From JAKAGE01 sp964416665 (lineage in GTDB: Bacteria; Patescibacteriota; Minisyncoccia; UBA6257; 2-01-FULL-56-20), in NCBI GenBank assembly GCA_964416665.1, contig CAYQFA010000016.1, positions 1-19,354 on the forward strand: a stretch of DNA of 19,354 nt, written 5' to 3'. The translations under genes and the position numbers were made by a program. Shown here piece by piece: positions 7,075-14,705 of the stretch. The notes beneath the pieces are model-generated. The model searched no databases and had not been told where the DNA came from. It saw only the letters and a list, made by a program, of their open reading frames with translations. Each line of letters begins with the position of its first letter. The stretch's first letter is position 1.

Positions 7075-8328
7075 ATGGACGCTACGATAAAAAAAATAAC
7101 GGCGCGGGAGATCCTTGATTCGCGCGGGAATCCCACTCTTGAAGTTCGCGTTGTCGCGGGCGATTCTGCGAGCGGCACCTTTTCCGTTCCGGCGGGCGCG
7201 AGCAAGGGAAGTCATGAGGCGGCAGAGAAGCGCGATGACGGCGCTGCGGCGTTCCGCGGTATGGGAGTGTCGTCGGCCGTTGCGGCGATTGAGAGCGAGA
7301 TCGATGCCGCGCTCGCCGGCGCGAGCGTCTTTGATCAGAAGAAGATCGATGAAACGATGATCGCCCTCGACGGCACTGCCGACCGTTCGCGTTTGGGCGG
7401 AAACGCGATGATCGGGGTGAGTATTGCGGCGGCGAAGGCGGCCGCGGCCGCGGCGGGCAAGGAAGTGTTCGAATATTTGCCGTCGCTTGCGGATATAAAG
7501 CCCTCGCGTGGGGTGCCGCTCCTTTATATGAATCTTTGCAATGGCGGCAAGCATGCCAAGACGCCGCTTGCGTTCCAGGAATATCACATCATTCCCGAAT
7601 TTGACGACGTGCGCGAGGCGCTCTCGGCCGCGACGACGGTGCAGGCGGCATTGCGCGACAAACTCATCGCCGCGCTCGGATCAAGCTCGGCGAACTTCGG
7701 CGACGAAGGCGGCTTTGTCCCCAACACGGCCGACATCCGCCTGCCGCTCGAACTGCTCGCCGCGACGCTCAAGGAGCTAAACCTTACGGACCGCGTCAAA
7801 TTGTCGCTTGATACCGCCGCATCGTCGTTTTACGAGAATGGAACGTACGCGATAGGCGATGAGCGATTGACGCCGGACATGATGCTGCAGCGGTACATCA
7901 CGCTTATCAAAGATTTTTCGCTCTTTTCCATAGAGGACCCTTTCGCCGAAGAGGATTTCGAACATTTCGCGGCGCTCAAGGCCTCGGGAAACGTCCGCGT
8001 GGTAGGAGACGATCTTACAACGACGAGCGTGGCGCGGCTTCAAAAGGCGATCGATGGTAAAAGCGTCGATGCGCTTATCATCAAGCCGAATCAGGTTGGC
8101 ACACTTTCGGAAACGCTCGCCACAATGCGGTTGGCGCGGGAGAACAACATCGAGTGCATCGTAAGCCACCGGAGCGGGGAGACCAACGACGACTTCATCG
8201 CCGATCTCGCCTGGGCCTTCGGATGTTTCGGCCTTAAGGCAGGCGCGCCCGTGCGCGGCGAACGCGTGGCAAAATATAACCGACTATGGCGCATACAAAC
8301 GTCATCACCGACCCGCCACGATGTGTGA
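7075..8328 (+). CDS. eno: Enolase (phosphopyruvate hydratase)
   Basis: 417 aa; interconverts 2-phosphoglycerate and phosphoenolpyruvate, Mg-dependent, cytoplasmic. Conserved sites are intact: SRGNPT near the N-terminus, Glu169 in QEY, Glu211 in GDEGG, Lys337 in IIKPNQVG, the metal ligands in SLDTAAS, SIEDPF and GDDL, and the SHRSGET loop. The mobile loop 1 reads AGASKGSHEA instead of the usual SGASTGxxEA: the Mg-binding Ser43 is kept, but the next Thr is Lys44. SIEDPFAEEDF and KPNQ are closer to archaeal/eukaryotic wording than to E. coli. The C-terminus is slightly short. It lies 10 bases after the glycerate kinase, with no Shine-Dalgarno, and looks co-transcribed with it. Confidence 0.97.
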   Translation: MDATIKKITAREILDSRGNPTLEVRVVAGDSASGTFSVPAGASKGSHEAAEKRDDGAAAFRGMGVSSAVAAIESEIDAALAGASVFDQKKIDETMIALDGTADRSRLGGNAMIGVSIAAAKAAAAAAGKEVFEYLPSLADIKPSRGVPLLYMNLCNGGKHAKTPLAFQEYHIIPEFDDVREALSAATTVQAALRDKLIAALGSSSANFGDEGGFVPNTADIRLPLELLAATLKELNLTDRVKLSLDTAASSFYENGTYAIGDERLTPDMMLQRYITLIKDFSLFSIEDPFAEEDFEHFAALKASGNVRVVGDDLTTTSVARLQKAIDGKSVDALIIKPNQVGTLSETLATMRLARENNIECIVSHRSGETNDDFIADLAWAFGCFGLKAGAPVRGERVAKYNRLWRIQTSSPTRHDV

Positions 8329-8334
8329 TACAAT
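8326..8334 (+). promoter_or_regulatory. Extended -10 promoter ahead of phosphoenolpyruvate synthase
   Basis: TG-A-TACAAT spans the enolase stop codon (TGA at 8326-8328). It would start transcription near 8341, giving a leader of about 70 bases that is very A/T-rich just before the ATG at 8414. No convincing -35 is seen. This suggests that the synthase can be expressed separately from the upstream enzymes. Confidence 0.5.
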
Positions 8335-8413
8335 GGTATTGAAAAAGGTCAAAGATCCTGACGAGGTCGAAGCAACTAAAAAAATATTTTAAAAATTAAA
8401 AACTTATTAAACC

Positions 8414-10846
8414 ATGAAAAATAAATTCACATTGAAATTCAAAGAAGTCGGCATCGAAGATGTCGGCGAAGTGGGCGGAAAGAACGCGTCGCTTGGGGAA
8501 ATGATCCAGCATTTGGAGCCGCAGGGCGTGCCGATCCCGAACGGGTTTGTGGTGACCGCCACCGCTTATCGATACTTTTTGGAAAAGACAGGGCTGAAGA
8601 AAGTGATCAAGGATACGTTGACCGGCCTCAGCACCAAGAACCTGCCCGACCTTGCCAAGCGCTGCGAGAAGGTCCGCGAAGCGATAAAGGCCACCGATTT
8701 TCCGGCGGAAATAAAAGAGGAGATCATTGCGGGGTACCGCGAGCTGGAAAAGAAATATGGCAAGAACCCCGACGTCGCCGTGCGGTCATCCGCCACGGCC
8801 GAAGACCTTCCCGGCGCATCATTTGCCGGTGAGCACGACACCTATTTGAACATCCGGGGTGCCGAGGAAGTGGTTCGCGCGGTGCGCGCGGCGATGGCGT
8901 CGCTTTTCACCGAAAGGGCGACCTCCTATCGTGTTGACAAGGGTTTCGACCACTTCAAGGTGGCGCTCTCCGTCGGCGTACAGAAGATGGTGCGCTCCGA
9001 TATGGCGTGCTCCGGTGTCATGTTCACCGTAGATACCGAATCCGGGTTCAAGGATGTCGTTTTGATAAACGCTTCATGGGGGTTGGGCGAGATGATCGTG
9101 CAGGGCGAGGTGACGCCGGATGAATTTTTGATCTTCAAACCGAATCTTGGCAAGGCCGGACTGAGTCCGATCATCGACAAGAAGCTTGGCACCAAGAACC
9201 AGAAGATGATCTATTCTTCGGCGAGCAATGTTTCCACAAAGAAGACGAAGGTGGTTCCCACGACCGATGCGGAAAAGACCAGCTGGGTGCTCACCGACAA
9301 AGAGATATTGAAGCTGGCGGGCTGGGGCGCGCTTATCGAGAAGCATTACACCGAGCACAATAAAAAGTGGACGCCGATGGATATGGAATGGGCCAAGGAT
9401 GGCAGGACCGGCGAGCTGTTCATCGTTCAGGCGAGACCGGAGACGGTGCAGGCGGGTCGCGACTTCTCGAAGATAAAGGAATTCATTCTTGAAGGTAAGG
9501 GAAAGATCGTGACCAAGGGAACGTCGGTCGGGAGCAAGATCTCCGGCGGCAAGGCGCGGGTGATCATCAATCCGAAGAACATCAAGGATTTCAAGGCAGG
9601 TGAAGTGCTCATCACCGGCATGACCGATCCCGACTGGGAGCCGATCATGAAGATAGCTTCGGCCATCATCACCGATAAAGGCGGAAGGACCTCTCATGCC
9701 GCGATCGTATCGAGGGAGCTGGGGATCGCCTGCGTGGTCGGTACCGAGGACGCCACCAAGAAGATAAAGACCGGACAGGTGGTGACCGTCGATACCACGG
9801 GCACCGAGGGACTCGTATACGAGGGCGCAGTGCCGTTCAAGGTCGTCGATCACAACATTAAGGGTCTGAAGAAACCGCGGACGCACATCATGATGAACAT
9901 TGCCACCCCGGACACTTCCTTCGAAAAATCATTCCTGCCGAACGACGGCGTGGGATTGGCGCGCGAGGAATTCATCATTGCCTCAAACATTGGGATCCAT
10001 CCGAACGCGTTGCTGAATTACGGGAAGCTTAAGCTTGCAGCGAAGAAGGACCGCGTGAAGGCGGAGATCGTGAATGAGATAGACAGGAAGACCGTGGGCT
10101 ATTCGGACAAGACGCAATTTTATGTGGACAAGCTGGCCTATGGAATCGCGAAGATCGGCGCGGCGTTCTACCCGAAGCCGGTGATCGTGAGGTTCTCCGA
10201 TTTCAAGACCAACGAATACCGGACGTTGGTTGGCGGCGATCTCTACGAGCCGAAGGAGGAGAATCCGATGATCGGATGGCGCGGGGCTTCGCGCTACTAT
10301 GCGCCGGATTTTGCCGATGCGTTCGTGCTCGAGGTCAAGGCGATAAAGAAAGTGAGGGAGGAAATGGGCGTCAATAACGTTCAGGTCATGGTTCCGTTCT
10401 GCAGGACCGCAGAGGAGGGATCCAAGGTGGTCGGGTTGATAGAGAAGAACGGGTTGAGCCGGAAGCCAGGGCTCAAGATCTATGTGATGTGCGAGATCCC
10501 GGCGAACGTGATCTTGGCCGACAAGTTCCTTGATGTGTTCGACGGCATGAGCATCGGTTCGAACGACCTTACCCAACTTACCGTGGGCATCGATCGCGAT
10601 GGCAACGAAAAGGTGAAGAAGATAACCAACGAGAACGATGAATCGGTGAAGACGCTCATCACCTCGGTCATCAAGAGCTGCAAGGCCAGACATAAATATA
10701 TCGGCATCTGCGGACAGGCGCCGTCAGATTATCCCGAATTCGCCAAGTTCCTCGTCAAACACAAGATCGAGAGCATGTCGCTCAATCCGGACACCGTCAT
10801 AAAGACCGTCATCAATACCTTGAAGGTGGAGAAGAGCCAGCGATAA
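8414..10846 (+). CDS. ppsA: Phosphoenolpyruvate synthase (pyruvate, water dikinase)
   Basis: 810 aa, close to the usual ~790. Catalyses pyruvate + ATP + water to PEP + AMP + Pi, and in small anaerobes may run in the ATP-forming direction. The N-terminal nucleotide-binding domain has VGGKNASLGEMIQ and AVRSSATAEDLPGASFAGE. The swivelling phosphohistidine domain has GGRTSHAAIVSRELG with His428 as phospho-carrier. The C-terminal PEP/pyruvate TIM barrel has SIGSNDLTQLTVGIDRD and GICGQAPSD, with the proton-donor Cys at about 766. All key residues are present. It follows enolase and ends at a strong hairpin terminator. The 5' leader has no Shine-Dalgarno. Confidence 0.97.
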   Translation: MKNKFTLKFKEVGIEDVGEVGGKNASLGEMIQHLEPQGVPIPNGFVVTATAYRYFLEKTGLKKVIKDTLTGLSTKNLPDLAKRCEKVREAIKATDFPAEIKEEIIAGYRELEKKYGKNPDVAVRSSATAEDLPGASFAGEHDTYLNIRGAEEVVRAVRAAMASLFTERATSYRVDKGFDHFKVALSVGVQKMVRSDMACSGVMFTVDTESGFKDVVLINASWGLGEMIVQGEVTPDEFLIFKPNLGKAGLSPIIDKKLGTKNQKMIYSSASNVSTKKTKVVPTTDAEKTSWVLTDKEILKLAGWGALIEKHYTEHNKKWTPMDMEWAKDGRTGELFIVQARPETVQAGRDFSKIKEFILEGKGKIVTKGTSVGSKISGGKARVIINPKNIKDFKAGEVLITGMTDPDWEPIMKIASAIITDKGGRTSHAAIVSRELGIACVVGTEDATKKIKTGQVVTVDTTGTEGLVYEGAVPFKVVDHNIKGLKKPRTHIMMNIATPDTSFEKSFLPNDGVGLAREEFIIASNIGIHPNALLNYGKLKLAAKKDRVKAEIVNEIDRKTVGYSDKTQFYVDKLAYGIAKIGAAFYPKPVIVRFSDFKTNEYRTLVGGDLYEPKEENPMIGWRGASRYYAPDFADAFVLEVKAIKKVREEMGVNNVQVMVPFCRTAEEGSKVVGLIEKNGLSRKPGLKIYVMCEIPANVILADKFLDVFDGMSIGSNDLTQLTVGIDRDGNEKVKKITNENDESVKTLITSVIKSCKARHKYIGICGQAPSDYPEFAKFLVKHKIESMSLNPDTVIKTVINTLKVEKSQR

Positions 10847-10851
10847 AGCAT

Positions 10852-10914
10852 AAAAAGGACCCTCGGAAGCCTACGACCTTACTTCGTGAACGGCTTCCGA
10901 GGGTCCTTTTTTTT
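10852..10914. terminator. Bidirectional terminator between ppsA and mgtC-like
   Basis: A perfect 20-bp inverted repeat (10852-10871 with 10892-10911) flanks a 20-base loop. The inner stem is GGACCCTCGGAAGCC. On the plus strand it is followed by a run of eight T, and on the minus strand by five T, so it can stop both the converging ppsA and mgtC-like transcripts. It ends only 3 bases from the mgtC-like stop. Confidence 0.92.
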
Positions 10915-10916
10915 GT

Positions 10917-11393
10917 TTATACTTTATCGCTCTTTTTCTCCAAGCGGTCTGAGACGTTCAGTTTTCGGAGGAAATAAAGGAGGATGGCGAGGATGACCGT
11001 CGCGCTCACGGCGAATTTGAAGAGGCCGATGCCGACCAGGACGCCGACCGCCGCCGCAGCCCATACGAGCGCGGCGGTCGTCACGCCGTGCGGTTGGTCG
11101 TTGGTCTTGATGATCAGCCCGGCACCGAGGAACCCGACGCCGACCACGATGTTTGCGAGGATCGCGAAGCCGCTGTTCAAAAGACTTGCGTCAGGCAACG
11201 TCCCAAGTGTCGCAGCGGTGACGTAAGGGATCACGAGTGCAACTATGGAAAAGATCGCAGCACCGCTCGTAACGAGCATGAGCGTCCGTATTCCCGCCGC
11301 TTCTTTTCCCACCAGCTCGCGTTCCAGACCAAGGATCGCCCCCAAGGCCAGCGCGACCACAAACCTGATAAGCATTTGCTCGAATGTAAGCAT
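10917..11393 (-). CDS. MgtC/SapB family membrane protein
   Basis: 158 aa from the ATG at 11393; the longer upstream frame runs antisense through aspS. Five hydrophobic helices are visible, matching the MgtC transmembrane domain: MLIRFVVALALGAILGLERE, IRTLMLVTSGAAIFSIVALV, FAILANIVVGVGFLGAGLII, VTTAALVWAAAAVGVLVGIG and VSATVILAILLYFL. The hallmark GLERE...AGIRTLMLV is present. The soluble C-terminal domain of Salmonella MgtC is absent, so this is the short SapB-like form. The family is linked to Mg2+ limitation and ATP-synthase control in pathogens; in free-living or episymbiotic bacteria the role is unsettled. It is divergent from aspS with a promoter close to its ATG. Confidence 0.87.
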   Translation of the reverse strand: MLTFEQMLIRFVVALALGAILGLERELVGKEAAGIRTLMLVTSGAAIFSIVALVIPYVTAATLGTLPDASLLNSGFAILANIVVGVGFLGAGLIIKTNDQPHGVTTAALVWAAAAVGVLVGIGLFKFAVSATVILAILLYFLRKLNVSDRLEKKSDKV

Positions 11394-11409
11394 CGTATTA
11401 ATATTAGCA
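11376..11409. promoter_or_regulatory. Overlapping divergent promoters of mgtC-like and aspS
   Basis: On the minus strand TGC-TAATAT (11409-11401, extended -10) lies 7 bases before the mgtC-like ATG at 11393, which predicts a leaderless transcript. On the plus strand TTGCTC (11376-11381), a 17-base spacer and TAATAT (11399-11404) would start aspS near 11411, about 13 bases before its ATG at 11424. The two -10 boxes overlap, as at ddl/ABC. Assigned by eye. Confidence 0.5.
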
Positions 11410-11423
11410 TAAACGCAATCATT

Positions 11424-12812
11424 ATGAGAACCGACATTGGGGAGATCATCAGTAAGGAAAACGAAGAGGTCGAGCTGTTCGGATGGGTGCATGCGCGCCG
11501 CGATCACGGCAAGCTTATTTTTATCGATCTCCGCGACCGGAGCGGTATGACGCAGGTGGTTTTCGGGCCGAACGTCGCCGGAGCCTCGGAACTCCGGCTT
11601 GAGTATGTCGTTAAGGTGAAGGGCGAGGTGAAACGGCGGCCGCCGAGTATGATAAACGAAAAGATCCCGACCGGGCACTATGAGATAAGTGCGACCGGGC
11701 TGGAGATTTTGAATGCCGCCGAGGCGCTGCCGATCTCGGTCGACACCGACGGTCTCGAGATCAACGAAGAGGCTCGGTTGAAGTATCGCTATCTTGATAT
11801 CCGTCGCGACCGGCTGGCGAAGAACCTTGCCTTCCGCCATCGGCTCATCACGTTCGTCCGCAATTTTTTGGACGAACGCGGGTTTTTGGAGATCGAAACG
11901 CCGAATTTGACGAAATCCACGCCGGAGGGCGCGCGAGACTATTTGGTTCCTTCGCGCATCCAGCAGGGAAATTTTTATGCATTACCGCAATCACCCCAGC
12001 AGTATAAACAATTATTGATGGTCGGCGGCGTCGAAAAATATTTCCAGATCGCGCGTTGTTTCCGTGACGAGGATACGCGCGGGGACCGTCAGCCGGAATT
12101 CACACAGCTCGATATGGAGCTCAGCTTTGTGGACCGCGAGGATGTGATGAAGCTCAACGAGGAGCTCTTGATCGCGCTCGTGCAGACGATCGCGCCCGAG
12201 AAGAAGATACAGGAGATCCCGTTCCCGCGTATCACTTATAAGGAGTCGATGGAAAAGTACGGCACCGATCGGCCCGATATTCGCACTGATAAAAGCGATC
12301 CGAATCTCCTTGCCTTTTGCTGGGTGATCGACTTTCCTTTCTTTGAAAAGACCGATCAGGGCGGATGGACCTTCACGCATAATCCCTTTTCAGCACCGAA
12401 GCCCGAGTTTATGGATGATCTGCTTGCCAAGCGGAATATCGGTGATATTCTCACCACGCAATATGACATTGCCATGAACGGGCTCGAGATCGGCGGCGGC
12501 AGTATTCGCAATCATCAGCCAAAGGCGCTCGAAACCGTATTTGAGATCATGGGATTTGAGACCGACCGTATCCATAAGAATTTTGGCCATATGCTTGAAG
12601 CGCTGGGGTTCGGTGCGCCGCCGCACGGCGGCATCGCGTGGGGTTTGGACCGCCTGATCTCGCTCCTGCGCAATGAGCCGAACATCCGCGAAGTGATGGC
12701 ATTCCCGAAAACAGGGGATGGTCGCGATCCGATGATGGGTTCTCCAAGCGAAGTCGATCCAAAACAACTGGAAGAGCTCGGTATCAAAATTGCAAAACCA
12801 GAAAAATCTTAG
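11424..12812 (+). CDS. aspS: Aspartyl-tRNA synthetase lacking the GAD insertion domain
   Basis: 462 aa class II synthetase charging tRNA-Asp (and perhaps tRNA-Asn). The N-terminal OB-fold anticodon-binding domain (about 16-105) starts at VELFGWVHARRDHGKLIFID. RYLDIRR follows. Motif 1 is around EIETPNLTKSTPEGARDY, motif 2 is CFRDEDTRGDRQPEFTQLD, and motif 3 is PPHGGIAWGLDRL near the C-terminus. The wording is bacterial, yet the ~130-residue GAD domain that bacterial AspRS carries between motifs 2 and 3 is missing: KYGTDRPDIR is followed almost at once by AFCWVIDFPFFE. That explains 462 rather than ~590 residues. The longer upstream frame is antisense to mgtC-like and not used. ndk follows 15 bases downstream with its own promoter. 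Confidence 0.97.
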   Translation: MRTDIGEIISKENEEVELFGWVHARRDHGKLIFIDLRDRSGMTQVVFGPNVAGASELRLEYVVKVKGEVKRRPPSMINEKIPTGHYEISATGLEILNAAEALPISVDTDGLEINEEARLKYRYLDIRRDRLAKNLAFRHRLITFVRNFLDERGFLEIETPNLTKSTPEGARDYLVPSRIQQGNFYALPQSPQQYKQLLMVGGVEKYFQIARCFRDEDTRGDRQPEFTQLDMELSFVDREDVMKLNEELLIALVQTIAPEKKIQEIPFPRITYKESMEKYGTDRPDIRTDKSDPNLLAFCWVIDFPFFEKTDQGGWTFTHNPFSAPKPEFMDDLLAKRNIGDILTTQYDIAMNGLEIGGGSIRNHQPKALETVFEIMGFETDRIHKNFGHMLEALGFGAPPHGGIAWGLDRLISLLRNEPNIREVMAFPKTGDGRDPMMGSPSEVDPKQLEELGIKIAKPEKS

Positions 12813-12818
12813 TACAAT
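12790..12818 (+). promoter_or_regulatory. ndk promoter, nearly leaderless
   Basis: TTGCAA (12790-12795), an exact 17-base spacer and TACAAT (12813-12818) lie at the end of aspS. Transcription would begin near 12825, only about 3 bases before the ndk ATG at 12828. Confidence 0.65.
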
Positions 12819-12827
12819 ACTAAAACT

Positions 12828-13415
12828 ATGAAACATCCAAAAGAAGAGCAGACGTTCGTGATGATCAAGCCGGACGGTGTGCGGAAGGGTTTGACGGGGG
12901 AGATAATCCGTCGCTTGGAGCAGCGCGACCTGAAGATCGTGGCGTTACAGATGTTTGAGCCGACCAGGCAACAGATCGATGATCACTATCCGAAGGATGA
13001 GGCGTGGATCGCGCGGCTTGGCCAGAAGACCCTGAAAACCTACGAAAAATATGGTTTTGACCCGAAGGTTGAGCTGGGCATGGAAAACGACCTTGAGATC
13101 GGTAAGGAGGTGAGAAAGTGGCTTGTGGATTATATGATTTCTGCGCCGCTTGTGCGCATGGTGGTGCAGGGAATCCATGCCGTTGATGTCGTGCGCAAGA
13201 TCGCCGGCCCGACATTGCCGTATATGGCAGAAGTAGGTACTATCCGCGGCGATTTTTCCATCGATTCGCCGTTGCTTGCAAACAAGGAAAAGCGTGCTGT
13301 CATGAACCTGGTACATGCATCCGAAACTCCAGAAGAGGCGGAGCATGAGATCGAGCACTGGTTCGGCAAGGGTGCAAAGACGTATAACTATAAGCGATTT
13401 GGCGTAGACGAGTAA
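12828..13415 (+). CDS. ndk: Nucleoside diphosphate kinase with an internal insertion
   Basis: 195 aa; transfers the gamma-phosphate between nucleoside triphosphates and diphosphates through a phosphohistidine. TFVMIKPDGVRKGLTGEII carries the nucleotide-binding Lys14. HYPKDE marks the loop where most NDKs continue directly to the FF...SGPVxxMVxxG segment. Here about 35 extra residues (roughly 60-103, TLKTYEKYGFDPKVELG and following) precede ISAPLVRMVVQG. GPTLPYMAEVGTIRGDF and the active site NLVHASE follow, with His163. The usual NxxH(G/A)SD reads SE here. Normal length is about 140-150. All catalytic residues remain, so it should be active. A strong terminator follows. There is no Shine-Dalgarno. 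Confidence 0.95.
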   Translation: MKHPKEEQTFVMIKPDGVRKGLTGEIIRRLEQRDLKIVALQMFEPTRQQIDDHYPKDEAWIARLGQKTLKTYEKYGFDPKVELGMENDLEIGKEVRKWLVDYMISAPLVRMVVQGIHAVDVVRKIAGPTLPYMAEVGTIRGDFSIDSPLLANKEKRAVMNLVHASETPEEAEHEIEHWFGKGAKTYNYKRFGVDE

Positions 13416-13417
13416 GA

Positions 13418-13490
13418 GAAAACAAAACCCCTCTCTTTTTTGACCTGCTGTGCGGACACAACGGTCAAAAAAGAGAGGGGTTTTGTTTTC
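13418..13490. terminator. Bidirectional terminator between ndk and prfA
   Basis: A perfect 28-bp inverted repeat (13418-13445 with 13463-13490) surrounds a 17-base loop. The core is AACCCCTCTCTTTTTTGACC, and the outer ends are A-rich on one side and T-rich on the other, so either strand ends in a U-tract. It serves two converging genes and ends 8 bases before the prfA stop. Confidence 0.92.
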
Positions 13491-13498
13491 TTCTGTCC

Positions 13499-14218
13499 TT
13501 ATTTTTCGAACGCCTTTACGATCGGGTCGAAATCACCTTCCATGATCTTTTCGATGTTATGCCACTTCTTGCCGATACGGTGATCGGTGATGCGGTCGTC
13601 GGGGAAGTTATAGGTGCGGATCTTCTCGGAACGGTCGGCGGTACCCACCTGCTCGCGACGCATATCGGCGACGTTGCCGGTGGCGCGGGTCTGTTCGATC
13701 TCGTAGAGCTTGGCGCGCAAAACATCCATCGCTTTCTCGCGATTCGCGTATTGCGAGCGCTCTTCGCGCGATGCGACGACGATGCCGCTCGGCTTGTGCA
13801 AAATACGCACCGCAGTTTCCACTTTATTGACGTTTTGCCCGCCCGGTCCTCCGGCGCGTGAGAACGTCACTTCCAGATCGTGGTCGGCGATGTGGACCTC
13901 CTTGGCTTCGACGATCGGCAGGATGGCGACCGAGGCGGTCGAGGTGTGCACGCGTCCGGCCTTCTCGGTAGCGGGAATGCGTTGCACGCGGTGCACGCCC
14001 GATTCGTGTTTCAAGGCTTCGTAGCAGCCTTCGCCTTTTATTTCGGCGACGAGGCTTTTATATCCCTGCGAGTTTTGGCTTGAATCTAAAATGGAGAACG
14101 TCCAGTTGCGGCGTGCGGAGTAACGCTGATACATGCGCGCCAGGTCGCCGGCGAAGATGGACGCCTCGTCGCCGCCCGCGCCGGCGCGGATTTCTATGAT
14201 GATTTTGTTGGTGGTCAT
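13499..14218 (-). CDS. prfA: Peptide chain release factor 1, N-terminally short
   Basis: 239 aa; recognises UAA/UAG and triggers hydrolysis of peptidyl-tRNA. RAGAGGDEASIFAGDLARMY opens domain 2. The codon-reading tripeptide is PAT (residues 82-84, RF1-type, not the SPF of RF2). The catalytic GGQ is at 126-128, followed by NVNKVETAVRI, and DRSEKIRTYNFPDDRITDHR near the end is classic. E. coli RF1 has its GGQ at about 233, so domain 1 (about 105 residues) is missing. An in-frame TAA at 14245-14243 and a promoter at 14257-14265 leave no room for it, so the short form is not a mis-called start. Stop-codon reading and catalysis should remain. There is no Shine-Dalgarno. Confidence 0.92.
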   Translation of the reverse strand: MTTNKIIIEIRAGAGGDEASIFAGDLARMYQRYSARRNWTFSILDSSQNSQGYKSLVAEIKGEGCYEALKHESGVHRVQRIPATEKAGRVHTSTASVAILPIVEAKEVHIADHDLEVTFSRAGGPGGQNVNKVETAVRILHKPSGIVVASREERSQYANREKAMDVLRAKLYEIEQTRATGNVADMRREQVGTADRSEKIRTYNFPDDRITDHRIGKKWHNIEKIMEGDFDPIVKAFEK

Positions 14219-14256
14219 GGGAGTGGATAAGGGTTGATGCCTTTATTACAGAAAGT

Positions 14257-14265
14257 ATTGTATCA
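14257..14265 (-). promoter_or_regulatory. Extended -10 promoter of prfA
   Basis: On the minus strand TG-A-TACAAT would start transcription near 14250, about 32 bases before the prfA ATG at 14218. On the plus strand the same bases read TATCAT (14261-14266) and may serve the receiver gene at 14279, but no good -35 is seen for that direction. Confidence 0.6.
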
Positions 14266-14278
14266 TATAAGTATCACT

Positions 14279-14698
14279 ATGCCAGACCAGGTCGCCCAAT
14301 CGCCATTGATCCTCATTGTGGACGACGAACCGGATTTCCGGGAGATTTTTGGCATCAAACTGCGCGCGGACGGCTTTCGGGTGGATACGGCGGAGAACGG
14401 TGAGGTCGCCCTCGGCAAGATCAAGGCGTCGAGGCCTGACATCGTCCTTATGGATGTGAAGATGCCGGTGATGGACGGCGCGACGGCGGTGCTCAAGATG
14501 CGCGAGGATCCGGATATGAAAGACATCAAGGTGGCGTTCCTTACGAGTTTGGGCGACCCGCGCCTTGAGATGTCCGAGATCAATAAAAAGTTTTCCGAAC
14601 AATTCGGCGCCCAGGGTTATTTGAAAAAGACCGACGATCTTGATCTTTTGTGCGCGAGAATTAGGGAACTGATCGCGTCGACCAATCAAGCGACATAA
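14279..14698 (+). CDS. Single-domain response regulator (CheY-like receiver), first copy
   Basis: 139 aa, a receiver domain with no output domain. The acidic pair is Asp15-Asp16 (LILIVDDEPDF), the phospho-acceptor is Asp59 (DIVLMDVKMPVMDG), the switch Thr is Thr89 (AFLTSLGDP) and the conserved Lys is in GYLKKTDD (Lys116). The segment between Thr and Lys is about five residues longer than in CheY, and the Lys is followed by Lys-Thr instead of Pro. The ATG at 14279 is chosen because the domain starts right after it; the frame opens at 14234 but that part overlaps the prfA promoter. It is first in a receiver-receiver-kinase cassette and is likely to act by protein contact, not by DNA binding. 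Confidence 0.9.
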   Translation: MPDQVAQSPLILIVDDEPDFREIFGIKLRADGFRVDTAENGEVALGKIKASRPDIVLMDVKMPVMDGATAVLKMREDPDMKDIKVAFLTSLGDPRLEMSEINKKFSEQFGAQGYLKKTDDLDLLCARIRELIASTNQAT

Positions 14699-14705
14699 TG
14701 CAACC

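Noticed and set aside
8333..8392. A 19-codon ORF between eno and ppsA
   Set aside because: Its ATG overlaps the likely -10 box of ppsA, it has no ribosome site, and its Lys-rich text is expected from A-rich spacer DNA.
11394..11840. N-terminal extension of the mgtC-like frame
   Set aside because: It runs antisense to aspS, has no MgtC similarity, and an extended -10 lies directly before the ATG at 11393.
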